NCBI RefSeq assembly: GCF_024519285.1
Contig: NZ_JAMZCY010000005.1
Coordinates: 434,001-498,000 of the forward strand
Length of the DNA: 64,000 nt
Direction: 5' to 3'
DNA from: Cohnella sp. WQ 127256
Lineage (GTDB): Bacteria > Bacillota > Bacilli > Paenibacillales > Paenibacillaceae
Part shown: positions 1 through 7,561 of the stretch, in pieces
Numbering within the stretch: position 1 is the first letter of the stretch
Layout: the number at the start of each line of letters is the position of its first letter
Notes under the pieces: generated by a model
Told to the model about the DNA's origin: nothing
The model's database searches: none
What the model saw: the letters and a program-made list of their open reading frames with translations, nothing else
Made by a program: the position numbers and the translations under genes

Positions 1-370
1 ACTTGTAGAGGATGGGAATTTTCGGTCGGCAGAAACGAATCAAACCGTACTTGAATCTCTCTCGCTGCTTCGCAACTCTACGATGGATTGTCTCATTCTA
101 GGCTGCACCCACTACCCTTTTCTCGCAGAGAGTATATCGGAGGTTATGGGTCCGACGGTTGTATTAATTAACTCAGCCGAGGAGACGGCGAGAGAAATTA
201 GTACGATTCTGCATGAAAATAATGAATTAGCAGGCAAAGATGAATTCCCTGTTCATCATTTTTTTTGCAGCGGAGATGCAAGGAAGTTTCAACAGATTGC
301 CAAGACATGGCTAGGAGATCAAATCAGGCTAACTCCAGTCATATGGCAGGTTCCTCATATTGGAGTATAA
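1..370 (+). CDS. murI: Glutamate racemase, C-terminal part
   Basis: Glutamate racemase interconverts L- and D-glutamate in the cytoplasm and supplies D-Glu for peptidoglycan. The reading frame is open from the first bases of the window (frame of base 2), so the start lies outside; an ATG at 83 is internal. The motif LGCTHYPFL, with the second catalytic cysteine and its histidine, and the following MGPTVVLINSAEETA stretch (the family's D-(S/A)-A-E-TA-E segment) identify it. The fragment covers about the last 120 residues of a protein that is normally about 265 long. The end lies near the usual family end. The following gene is a peptidoglycan peptidase, which fits a wall-related setting. Identification is firm; murI versus racE naming is only by convention. 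Confidence 0.9.
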   Translation, partial: LVEDGNFRSAETNQTVLESLSLLRNSTMDCLILGCTHYPFLAESISEVMGPTVVLINSAEETAREISTILHENNELAGKDEFPVHHFFCSGDARKFQQIAKTWLGDQIRLTPVIWQVPHIGV

Positions 371-378
371 CGACATCA

Positions 379-432
379 TTGTAAACCAAACAAGTTGAAC
401 GTCTTATGGGCGCCTGACTTGCTTGGTTTACA
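379..432. terminator. Imperfect inverted repeat after murI
   Basis: The arms GTAAACCAAACAAGT (381-395) and ACTTGCTTGGTTTAC (416-430) pair with one mismatch around a 20-base loop, just after the murI stop. There is only a weak T-rich stretch afterwards (CTCTTTATT), so it may be a terminator or simply an mRNA 3' structure. Confidence 0.4.
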
Positions 433-514
433 TGCTCTGCTCTTTATTAAGGGTCATATGTTGAAGAACGCGCTCATAAACCATTAGAACCGCTGAGGAA
501 TTGAGGTGTGCTTA

Positions 515-1405
515 ATGTCGACAAACATGGTTTATGGACCCGAGCAGCTTTCTAAACAATTAAGAAATTTATCCAAGAAGTATCCCTTTGTCTTGACAGG
601 CTCGATAGGGAGTAGCGTCATGGGCAAGTCTATTCCTTATTTGAAAGTAGGGACAGGTCCATTTCATTGGCATTTTAATGGTTCATGTCATGCGAATGAG
701 TGGATTACCTCTTTATTGTTGATGAGATTTGTGGAGGATTATGCATGTTCATATACGAGAAAGCTACCATTCTGGGGAAAGTCGGCTGAGGATTTGTTTG
801 CTCGCTGCACCTTATGGATTGTTCCGATGGTCAATCCGGATGGGGTTGAGCTTGTGCAGTGTGGAGTTACAGCAAAACATCCCTTCTATAGGGAGATATT
901 ACAGTGGAATCGAGGCTCTAATCGCTTTCATCGTTGGAAAGCGAATGTGAGAGGTGTTGATCTTAATGATCAATTCCCTGCTCATTGGGAGGAAGAGCGC
1001 GTTCGTCGCGGAATTCTGACGCCAAGCCCTCGCGACTATAGTGGGGAGCAGCCATTATCAGAGCCGGAAGCCGCAGCGCTTGTAGCGTTTACAGAGCAAA
1101 ATGATTTTCATGCGGTTATTGCCCTACATACACAAGGGGAAGAGATCTATTGGAATTACCGTAAGGATGAACCTCCAGAGTCGCAAGCTTGGGCCAATCG
1201 TATGGCTGTTTCAGCTGGATATCGGGCGGTTTATTTGGAAGGAAGCGATGCTGGGTTCAAGGATTGGTTCATTTCTAGGTTTCGTAGGCCGGGCTTTACA
1301 GTGGAAGCGGGATGGGGGCATAATCCGCTCCCGATGGACGGCTTCGAAGAAATGTACGATGACATTGCAAGACTTCTTGCAGAAGCACTCGATTGCGCTC
1401 TTTGA
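515..1405 (+). CDS. M14 zinc carboxypeptidase, gamma-D-glutamyl-diaminopimelate peptidase type
   Basis: Likely zinc peptidase that cuts the gamma-D-Glu-diaminopimelate bond of peptidoglycan peptides, related to endopeptidase I of Lysinibacillus sphaericus. Visible zinc ligands are in CHANEW (His59, Glu62) and in ALHTQGEE (His205); the catalytic glutamate is Glu264 in FTVEAGWG. The protein is 296 residues from ATG 515. A GTG at 506 is in frame, but GAGGTG at 503-508 sits at the right distance only for ATG 515. I see no signal peptide and no LysM domain, so it probably works in the cytoplasm on recycled or spore peptides. It follows murI by about 145 bases. The family call is strong; the exact substrate is inferred. 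Confidence 0.85.
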   Translation: MSTNMVYGPEQLSKQLRNLSKKYPFVLTGSIGSSVMGKSIPYLKVGTGPFHWHFNGSCHANEWITSLLLMRFVEDYACSYTRKLPFWGKSAEDLFARCTLWIVPMVNPDGVELVQCGVTAKHPFYREILQWNRGSNRFHRWKANVRGVDLNDQFPAHWEEERVRRGILTPSPRDYSGEQPLSEPEAAALVAFTEQNDFHAVIALHTQGEEIYWNYRKDEPPESQAWANRMAVSAGYRAVYLEGSDAGFKDWFISRFRRPGFTVEAGWGHNPLPMDGFEEMYDDIARLLAEALDCAL

Positions 1406-1424
1406 CGATTGGTACAGTTTGGTT

Positions 1425-1476
1425 GAGTAGGGTAAACTAAATAAAAGCTCTTTCTTTACGAAAGGAGACCCTACTC
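1425..1476 (+). promoter_or_regulatory. Hairpin enclosing the ribosome binding site of the next gene
   Basis: GAGTAGGGT (1425-1433) is perfectly complementary to ACCCTACTC (1468-1476), which ends on the base before the ATG at 1477. The Shine-Dalgarno sequence AAAGGAG (1461-1467) lies inside the enclosed loop and can also pair locally (CTTTC with GAAAG). It could act as a translational control structure; no ligand or protein is implied by the sequence. Confidence 0.35.
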
Positions 1477-1713
1477 ATGGCTCGCAGATCATGGACAACG
1501 TTATGGAGACACCTTCCAAGCCGGGTATGGCATATCTTACGCTCGGAGCATGTGACGCTGAGGGACAAGCTGCTCTTTATCGTTCCAGTAGCTCTCTATT
1601 GGGTTCTGCCGGACTTTATGCCCTTCCTACCTATCGATGATGCTGCATTTACTGCCATTATGGCAAGCTGGTATGCAGGCAGGATGGAACGTAAGTATGG
1701 GTCTGCTAATTAA
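1477..1713 (+). CDS. DUF1232 (YkvA-like) small membrane protein
   Basis: A 78-residue protein with one hydrophobic segment (about residues 31-52) containing the pattern VALYWVLPDFMPFLPIDD. This resembles the core of the DUF1232 family, where a membrane segment is followed by a proline-rich (L/I)PxDxIPD and DD motif. Function of the family is not established. The start ATG has AAAGGAG eight to ten bases upstream, inside a potential hairpin. It is separated by 70 bases from the peptidase gene and may share its transcript. Family membership is moderately sure because the motif is short. Confidence 0.65.
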   Translation: MARRSWTTLWRHLPSRVWHILRSEHVTLRDKLLFIVPVALYWVLPDFMPFLPIDDAAFTAIMASWYAGRMERKYGSAN

Positions 1714-1827
1714 ATAATGATAGAGGTCGTGGTTGCAAAACCGTAGCCTAGAATGAAAATGTGATCTTGCATGAAACATAACGTTTTATTACAATAGAAC
1801 GAGAACCTGACAGGAGTGAAACGTGAT

Positions 1828-2130
1828 ATGAATTGCAAAATAACACGAAATGCAGCCAAAGTGTTGCGCCTTGAATTAGACAAGCCTGAGAATGCGGACA
1901 AGAAATTGAAAGTCGTCATTACGCATAGCCATGGAGATCACGCGCATTATGGCATGGATCTGGGCGAACCTACGGATAAAGATGAAGTCGTATCGACGGA
2001 TAAAGATATCGATGTTATTTTGACCAAGGGTGAAGAATTACTAGATGGTGTCAAAATCGACTATCTTTATTTTCCAAAAGAGGGGTTTGTCATTACGAAT
2101 CCAAGCAAGGGTAATCATGGAGACCACTAA
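1828..2130 (+). CDS. HesB/IscA-fold protein lacking the iron-sulfur cysteines
   Basis: A 100-residue protein with the order of an A-type Fe-S carrier: ITRNAAKVL at the N-terminus, a central VVITHSHGDHAHYGMDL segment, and LLDGVKIDYLYFPKEGFVITNP at the C-terminus, matching the family pattern of LxGxxIDY and GFxxxNP. The three cysteines of true IscA (one after the central Gly-Gly, two in a C-terminal CGC) are replaced: the centre reads HSHGDHAHY and the tail ends GNHGDH. The only cysteine is Cys3. It therefore probably does not hold an Fe-S cluster in the usual way, though His/Asp-rich ends could bind metal. ATG 1828 is chosen over GTG 1816 because AGGAGTG (1812-1818) gives correct spacing. Its end overlaps the next gene. 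Confidence 0.75.
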   Translation: MNCKITRNAAKVLRLELDKPENADKKLKVVITHSHGDHAHYGMDLGEPTDKDEVVSTDKDIDVILTKGEELLDGVKIDYLYFPKEGFVITNPSKGNHGDH

Positions 2131-2383
2131 TAACGAACAAGAACAAGTCGCTCCTCTTAATGATATTCGGATTTGCGACCAGTGCAGGCATATGCGAGTG
2201 AAGACGATGCTTCCCAAGCTACAGAAGATGGCACCTGGGGCTGAAATCAAAGTTGCCTGCAAATCTTATTGTGGTCATTGTGATCGTCGCGTCTTTATTT
2301 ACATTAATGGACGTTACGTCACTGCTCCGACGGAAGACGAAGCGATCGAGAAGGCTCGGCCTTACGTGAAGAGTTCAATTTAA
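2117..2383 (+). CDS. DUF1450 family protein
   Basis: An 88-residue soluble protein of the DUF1450 (YuzB-like) family, function unknown. The sequence shows CDQC near the N-terminus, then CKSYCGHCDRRVFIYINGRYVTAPTEDEAIEKA, matching the family's C-x4-CGxC centre and the NGxxVxAxTxDEL tail. Five cysteines in a small protein suggest metal or thiol chemistry, which is inference. The start ATG 2117 overlaps the last 14 bases of the preceding IscA-like gene, so the two are probably translationally coupled; an upstream in-frame start at 2045 would lie deep inside that gene. A strong terminator follows. Confidence 0.75.
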   Translation: METTNNEQEQVAPLNDIRICDQCRHMRVKTMLPKLQKMAPGAEIKVACKSYCGHCDRRVFIYINGRYVTAPTEDEAIEKARPYVKSSI

Positions 2384-2387
2384 TTGT

Positions 2388-2425
2388 GAAAGGCTCCCCC
2401 ATCCTCATGGATGGGGGAGCCTTTC
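2388..2425. terminator. Bidirectional rho-independent terminator
   Basis: A perfect 17-bp stem (GAAAGGCTCCCCCATCC, 2388-2404, with its complement at 2409-2425) and a 4-base loop. The A-rich 5' side and T-rich 3' side let it serve both the DUF1450 gene and the convergent LtaS-family gene, which ends three bases away. Confidence 0.9.
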
Positions 2426-2427
2426 AT

Positions 2428-4410
2428 TTATTCCTCGTCTTCCTTATGGAAGGTCGCGATTAGATCATGCTCGATAACATTGTCGGATACTCCCAAGTCG
2501 ACTTTGGCTGATTCCGCACCGGCAGCACAGGCTGCTGAATCCACTAATGTGGCTTCGTCGCCGCTTATGTCGTAACACTTTCCGTTATCTATAATCCCGT
2601 CACCGCTAGGAACAAAATACACTTTTCCATCGGTAAATCCCCCTGTACGGAAGACGACGGACTTCGGTGCCTCTGACAGCATGCTTATCCCCATTAAATA
2701 ACGCTTATCCATCGGAATCCCAAGGAGATGCATAATCGTTGGAGTCGTATCGATCTGACCTACGGCCTTGTCAATAACACCTGCATTCTCATCATTAGGG
2801 AGATGGATAAAGAACGGAACCTTGCGAACGATGCGGTCTTTATCGATTTCAGCAATGGGCTTATCGAATAGTTGCTCGTACATTTTCCAATTGTATACAG
2901 AATTATCGTGATCGCCATAGAACAGCAGAATTGTATCTTCCCACAAGCCTTCATCCTTAAGATCCTGAATCAATGAACCAACAGCTGAATCCACATAATG
3001 CATAGCTTGAACATAATCGCCTAATATCGTGCCTTTCATTTTACCTACATCCAACTCCTGATTGGAGTAGGGCAGCTTAAACGGATGATGGCCGGACAGC
3101 GTGATTGTTAAAGCATAAAACGGAGATTTGTTTCTCTCCTTTAACTGGTCAATGGTCTGGCGGAAAAAGGATACATCCCCGAGAGACCAGCCAATTGGCT
3201 CATCAATCGTGTAATCCTTAATACTATAAAATTGGTCATAATCCATATTGTGATACATGTTATTGCGATTCCAGAAGCTCCCATCATAGGAATGATGGAC
3301 GGTGGCATCATAGCCTTCGTTCTTAACAATAGAAGGTGCGCAATCAAATTCATTACCTGCGAAGCGAATAAAGGCAGATCCGGTAGGTAAGGGATGCATG
3401 GAGCAGCTCGTAAGGAAATCGGCATCTGATGTTCGGCCTTGAGCAGTCTGATGGTAGAAGTTAGGGAAATAAATACTTTGCCCGATTAGTTTATTTAAGT
3501 TAGGTGTAATTTCCTCCCCTTGAATAGACTGTCCAATGACGAACTCTTGGAAGGCTTCAGCTTGAACAACAAGAACATTTTTCCCCTTATATTGTCCGAA
3601 TAGGGGCTCTGTCTCCATTTGCTTCTGCAGACTTTGCCGATCTGTGAACCAAGCTTTCGTTTCCTGTATTTGATCTTCGGACAGGTCATCACCGAACAAA
3701 TGCTCTTTCGCATAGCGATACGTATCATAGCCATGGAAGCCAAGTAAACCGGTAACATTGTAAATCGGAACATTCCACCAGTTTCCTACGAATAAGCCAC
3801 GTGCCCAGCCGTTCTTCTGTTCCTCGACCGGGTAGTATATAAGTGCCCAGCCGATTGCGAAGACGAAAACTGCCGGGATTAATTTACGCCACAGTACTTT
3901 CCGAATAGGGTTTGAGGATATCTTCAAAGAAGCGCGCCGCTTAGCCGCATGTTTCCAGAACACCCAACCCGCTAAGGCGAAGGCAACAGGAATATCTGCG
4001 AAGTAGATCCAATCCCCGGGCTGAATGAGGCTCCAGATACTGGCTTGTAATTCGCCAACTTGACCAGCTTGAAGAAGCACAGGAACGGATATAAAGTCTT
4101 TGAAGTAACGAAAGTAGATAAGATCCGCGAATAAAAGGAAGGAAAGTAGTAAATCCAATAAGGCTAGAGAGAGAGCTTTAGATCGGGGACCAAGAAAGAC
4201 GGTCCAGAATGAGAGGAGGAGAACAGCCCCAAGATTTACTGCCCACTTCCAATAATTCATTCCACCAACGTTGAATTGATGATCCAATTCATTCAATTTG
4301 TATAATAATGAAGCCGCTAGTAGAGTAATTCCCCATAAGGGCCACAGCTGAAGTCCCCTTAGGATCCAATGAAGTCCGATTTGGGTTGTATTTCTTAACC
4401 GTGTAAGCAT
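2428..4410 (-). CDS. ltaS: LtaS-family lipoteichoic acid synthase (membrane sulfatase-fold enzyme)
   Basis: Likely polyglycerolphosphate synthase that transfers glycerol-phosphate from phosphatidylglycerol to the lipoteichoic acid chain outside the membrane. The 660 residues hold five predicted membrane helices (about 15-37, 56-74, 79-100, 133-152, 174-194), a linker, and an extracellular sulfatase-like domain from about residue 274. Visible active-site elements are Glu285 in VVQAEAF, the nucleophile Thr327 in GRTSDADF, and the metal pair Asp500-His501 in FYGDHDNS, as in S. aureus LtaS. Start ATG at 4410 is preceded by GAAAGGAAG. The upstream region carries a Pho-box-like triple repeat, so phosphate control is plausible. 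Paralogues of this family include LTA primases and stress forms, so the exact role is not fixed by sequence. Confidence 0.85.
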   Translation of the reverse strand: MLTRLRNTTQIGLHWILRGLQLWPLWGITLLAASLLYKLNELDHQFNVGGMNYWKWAVNLGAVLLLSFWTVFLGPRSKALSLALLDLLLSFLLFADLIYFRYFKDFISVPVLLQAGQVGELQASIWSLIQPGDWIYFADIPVAFALAGWVFWKHAAKRRASLKISSNPIRKVLWRKLIPAVFVFAIGWALIYYPVEEQKNGWARGLFVGNWWNVPIYNVTGLLGFHGYDTYRYAKEHLFGDDLSEDQIQETKAWFTDRQSLQKQMETEPLFGQYKGKNVLVVQAEAFQEFVIGQSIQGEEITPNLNKLIGQSIYFPNFYHQTAQGRTSDADFLTSCSMHPLPTGSAFIRFAGNEFDCAPSIVKNEGYDATVHHSYDGSFWNRNNMYHNMDYDQFYSIKDYTIDEPIGWSLGDVSFFRQTIDQLKERNKSPFYALTITLSGHHPFKLPYSNQELDVGKMKGTILGDYVQAMHYVDSAVGSLIQDLKDEGLWEDTILLFYGDHDNSVYNWKMYEQLFDKPIAEIDKDRIVRKVPFFIHLPNDENAGVIDKAVGQIDTTPTIMHLLGIPMDKRYLMGISMLSEAPKSVVFRTGGFTDGKVYFVPSGDGIIDNGKCYDISGDEATLVDSAACAAGAESAKVDLGVSDNVIEHDLIATFHKEDEE

Positions 4411-4467
4411 GACTCAACTTCCTTTCATTCCTGGCGATAGGTTAGAAATCGCTCAATCAAATGTTGC

Positions 4468-4500
4468 AATGTAAATGTAATGTAAATGCAATGTAAATAG
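4468..4500 (-). promoter_or_regulatory. Candidate Pho box: three 11-bp direct repeats
   Basis: The plus strand reads AATGTAAATGT, AATGTAAATGC, AATGTAAATAG in immediate succession (4468-4478, 4479-4489, 4490-4500). On the minus strand, toward the LtaS-family gene, this is TTTACATT repeated with an 11-base period. TT(A/C/T)ACA repeated every 11 bases is the known PhoP binding pattern in Bacillus. The repeats lie 58-90 bases before the start codon at 4410, where an activating site would sit. PhoP binding itself is inferred. Confidence 0.6.
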
Positions 4501-4546
4501 TAAACAAAAAATAGTATATCTCTTATGAAGGGGGGATTACAAATAT

Positions 4547-4581
4547 TATGGTAAAATGATGGGATGATGACATGGAGGTGC
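4547..4581 (+). promoter_or_regulatory. Extended -10 promoter and RBS of methyltransferase gene
   Basis: TGGTAAAAT (4549-4557) reads as an extended -10 element, with no clear -35, followed by the strong Shine-Dalgarno GGAGGTG (about 4575-4581) before ATG 4589. Confidence 0.4.
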
Positions 4582-4588
4582 ATTTAAC

Positions 4589-5221
4589 ATGGGCGTACAG
4601 CCTGATCAATATTTTGATGACTTATATGGTAATGATTCCGAGCTGGAGCGAGTAAAAGAGAGTATCCGAGAGGCAGGAATGCCGGATATATCAGTTGCTC
4701 CCGGTTATGGACGATTACTTACTTTACTCATAACGCTTACTCAAGCACGCTCCGTTCTTGAGATTGGTGCACTAGGAGGCTATAGTGGCATATGTCTGGC
4801 CAGAGGATTGCCTCAGGATGGTAAACTTGTTTCCTTAGAGTTAAGACAAGAATATGCTGACATCGCAAGGTCCAATATGGTTGCTTCCAAGTTAGAGAGC
4901 TATGTGGATTATCGGGTTGGAGATGCATCGGTTAGCTTAGAGAAGCTCATGAAAGAGGCGGCTCGCTTTGACTTCTTCTTCATTGATGCAGACAAGGAGA
5001 ATTACCCTCAATACTTAGAAGCTTGTATTGGTCTAGCGAATAAGGGAGCCATTATCGCAGCTGATAATACCCTTCTACGGGGGAGAACGATCGATGACAA
5101 TAAGCAAGGGCCTTCAGTGCTTGCAGTGAGGCAATTTAATCGTATGATCGCACAGGATCCGAGATTAATGGGTGTACATCTTCCAGCGTATGATGGGTTG
5201 GCTCTGGCGCGGGTCAAATAA
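4589..5221 (+). CDS. Class I SAM-dependent O-methyltransferase (family 3)
   Basis: A 210-residue soluble methyltransferase of the catechol/caffeoyl-CoA O-methyltransferase type (YrrM-like). SAM-binding motif I is visible as VLEIGALGGYSGICLA (about residues 56-71), followed by an acidic residue in LVSLELRQEYADIA. The metal-binding aspartates appear in FDFFFIDADKENY (about 128-140) and in AADNTL. These are the hallmarks of cation-dependent O-methyltransferases. The substrate cannot be told; in related bacteria such enzymes include tRNA hydroxyuridine methyltransferases (TrmR), so tRNA is a serious possibility. It is transcribed alone, divergent from the LtaS-family gene, and ends in a good terminator. 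Confidence 0.85.
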   Translation: MGVQPDQYFDDLYGNDSELERVKESIREAGMPDISVAPGYGRLLTLLITLTQARSVLEIGALGGYSGICLARGLPQDGKLVSLELRQEYADIARSNMVASKLESYVDYRVGDASVSLEKLMKEAARFDFFFIDADKENYPQYLEACIGLANKGAIIAADNTLLRGRTIDDNKQGPSVLAVRQFNRMIAQDPRLMGVHLPAYDGLALARVK

Positions 5222-5238
5222 CGCGAATGCAAAAAATG

Positions 5239-5279
5239 AGCTCCTTAGCGGTTTAATTTAACTGCTGAGGGGCTTTTTT
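5239..5279 (+). terminator. Terminator of methyltransferase gene
   Basis: AGCTCCTTAGCGGTT (from 5239) pairs with AACTGCTGAGGGGCT (ending about 5274) through several G-U pairs, followed by a run of T (5274-5279). Confidence 0.8.
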
Positions 5280-5754
5280 AATCCATGTATAATCAATGTA
5301 TATAACATTTATAAGATTTTCTGATAATTTGATTAGTATTATGCAAAAAAATGAACGAAACCAATGCTGAAATTCAAATTTTCCAAATATTATGAACAAT
5401 CGTTCAAGTTAAAGCGATTAAACTTTACAATATTATCATGTTTTATGAATGTTTATGCGACGAATCTTATTTTTAATCAGTTTTGCAAGCGTTTTCTGTA
5501 AGATATGCGTGAGTATATATAACATATTCAGGCAGTTCGCTTAACAATTAGCTAATCTTTTATTGCAGAATCCGAACATTAGTAGTACGATTCATTTGTT
5601 CCAATATTTTCTTGTTTAAGCCCTTTCATTTGGAGGTGGAATTGACGGAAAGACTTTGTTGTAATATTGCATGTTAAAGATTCGCAATATTCTGAATTAT
5701 TGTTAGAGAGATGCATGTTAGAGAAGAAAGTTAAATAATCGGGGAGGTATAAAT
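5280..5754 (+). promoter_or_regulatory. AT-rich leader of first opp operon with a cre-like site
   Basis: This 475-base stretch has no credible ORF. It is very AT-rich and presumably holds the promoter of oppA. At 5483-5497 the sequence TTGCAAGCGTTTTCT matches the catabolite response consensus WTGNAANCGNWWNCA at all but the last base, suggesting CcpA control. A short palindrome GAACAATCGTTC lies near 5394-5405. I cannot place the -35/-10 with confidence. GGGGAGG precedes the oppA start. Confidence 0.45.
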
Positions 5755-7458
5755 ATGATCTTCAAGAAGATTTTCTCAACTGCTTTGGTAATTACTCTAG
5801 TAGGCTCGCTTCTCGCGGCTTGCAGCAATAATAATAACGATAAAGGTGCTTCACCATCTAGTAGTGCGCCGGAGGCAAGTAAACCGGCTGCGGAGAGTTC
5901 ATCCGCGTCTCCAGAAACAAAAACCCCTCAAGAGTTTCGTTTCACGTTGGCAAGTGACCCGCCTAGCTTGGATCCCGCTTTAATGATTGACGCTCAATCT
6001 GCAATCGTAGCTTCTGGTTTATATGTCGGCCTTACACGTCTCAATTCCGCTGGTTCGCCTGAGCCTGCTATTGCCAAAGAGTGGACAATGTCAGATGACG
6101 GCAAAACATATACTTTTAAGTTGCGCGATGACGTGAAATGGAGCAATGGAGATCCTGTCACTGCCCATGATTTTGAATATTCATGGAAGCGCGTATTGGC
6201 AGCAGAAACGGCTTCTGATTATGCATATATGCTGTTTTATCTAGAGAATGGGGAGAAGTACAACGCGGGCGAAGTGGATGCAAGTCAAGTGGGCGTTAAG
6301 GCGCTAGACGACTATACGCTCGAGGTGAAGCTGTACACGCCAGCTCCGTACTTTAACAGCTTAGTCGCTCACTTTACTTATTTGCCAGTGCACAAGGCGA
6401 GCGTCGATGGCAAGCCTGAATGGGCTGCTGATGCATCCACGATGGTCACCAATGGACCGTTCACACTGACGGAATGGGCGCACGGTGACAAGCTGGTCTT
6501 GACAAAAAACCCTAACTATTATGATGCAGCGAAAGTGAGCTTTGACAAAGCGACGATTTCCTTGGTCGAAGAAGAGTCTACTGTGTATAGTCTATTTGAA
6601 ACGGACAAAATCGATTGGATTGGGGCGCAAGCGGGGTCAGTTCCAAATGATCGTGTTCCAGGTCTTGTTAAAGAGGGCAAAGCAGAGATCAAGACGATTG
6701 CATCCACGTATTACTACCTGTTCAATACGAAGCAAAAGCCTTTCGATAATGTGAAAATACGTAAAGCTTTCTCAATGTCGATTGATCGTCAATCCGTCAT
6801 CGATAACGTCACGAAAGCGAATCAAACACCGGCATTTGGTCTCATTCCGCCTAGTATCAACGGTATGGATGGCAAATCATTCCGTGAGCTTTATCCAGAT
6901 TCCGGTTACTCCACGGAGAACGTGGATGAGGCGAAGAAACTGTTGGCTGAAGGTCTTGCTGAGAGCGGCCTCAAGAAATTCCCGGAAACAACTGTGCTTT
7001 ATAACACGAGTGAAGGTCATAAAGCGATTGCGGAAGCACTCATTGATATGTGGCGCAAAAATCTTGGTGTTGAGTTGAAACTGTCGAACCAAGAGTGGGG
7101 CACATTCCTCGAAACAAGAAAAGCCGGTCAGTTCGGTATTGCTCGTGCGGGGTGGGGGGCTGACTTCAACCATGCAATCAACTTCTCTTATGACTTGATC
7201 CATCCGAAATCTGCTAACAATGATGGTAAATATGATAATCAGGAAGTCGGTAAGGCGTTGGATGACTCTCTCTTAGCTAAAGATGAAAAATCCCGTTTAG
7301 ATCTGATCGCCAAAGCTGAGAAAATTGCGCTTTCCGATGACATGGCTGTATTGCCGATCTACTATTATACAACGGTAACGATGAAGAAGGATGGCTTCGA
7401 AGATGTCGTCTCCGATTATGCAGGTAACTTGGATTGGGCATTCGGTAAAAAGAATTAA
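5755..7458 (+). CDS. oppA: Oligopeptide ABC transporter substrate-binding lipoprotein OppA (first copy)
   Basis: Extracellular lipid-anchored peptide-binding protein of the SBP_bac_5 family, 567 residues. The N-terminus has two or more lysines, a hydrophobic stretch and the lipobox LLAAC with Cys at about residue 22, then a Ser/Pro/Ala-rich linker. The family's signature region is visible around SDDGKTYTFKLRDDVKWSNGDPVTAHDFEYSWKR (given here only as position, about residues 116-150), typical of OppA. It binds peptides and delivers them to OppB-OppC. First gene of a five-gene operon; a hairpin follows it, as in the second operon downstream. The second OppA (558 residues) is clearly homologous but well diverged, suggesting different peptide ranges. 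Possible alternatives are DppE-like dipeptide or murein tripeptide binding. Confidence 0.9.
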   Translation: MIFKKIFSTALVITLVGSLLAACSNNNNDKGASPSSSAPEASKPAAESSSASPETKTPQEFRFTLASDPPSLDPALMIDAQSAIVASGLYVGLTRLNSAGSPEPAIAKEWTMSDDGKTYTFKLRDDVKWSNGDPVTAHDFEYSWKRVLAAETASDYAYMLFYLENGEKYNAGEVDASQVGVKALDDYTLEVKLYTPAPYFNSLVAHFTYLPVHKASVDGKPEWAADASTMVTNGPFTLTEWAHGDKLVLTKNPNYYDAAKVSFDKATISLVEEESTVYSLFETDKIDWIGAQAGSVPNDRVPGLVKEGKAEIKTIASTYYYLFNTKQKPFDNVKIRKAFSMSIDRQSVIDNVTKANQTPAFGLIPPSINGMDGKSFRELYPDSGYSTENVDEAKKLLAEGLAESGLKKFPETTVLYNTSEGHKAIAEALIDMWRKNLGVELKLSNQEWGTFLETRKAGQFGIARAGWGADFNHAINFSYDLIHPKSANNDGKYDNQEVGKALDDSLLAKDEKSRLDLIAKAEKIALSDDMAVLPIYYYTTVTMKKDGFEDVVSDYAGNLDWAFGKKN

Positions 7459-7486
7459 TTAACTAGAAAGCTATAATCCACGGCTC

Positions 7487-7523
7487 AGAAGGGTATATAT
7501 AGTCTCTCTATATATACCCTTCT
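7487..7523 (+). terminator. Perfect 16-bp hairpin between oppA and oppB
   Basis: AGAAGGGTATATATAG (7487-7502), a 5-base loop, and the exact complement (7508-7523). No T-run follows. It likely protects the 3' end of the oppA message or partly attenuates read-through, giving more binding protein than permease. Confidence 0.65.
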
Positions 7524-7561
7524 AGTTGCATAATATCGGCAGAATGGGCAGGTGAGCAGAA

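Noticed and set aside
4468..4500. Short tandem repeat as a possible CRISPR or microsatellite
   Set aside because: Three 11-bp units without spacers are not a CRISPR array, and the exact helical-turn period upstream of a gene fits a regulator site better.
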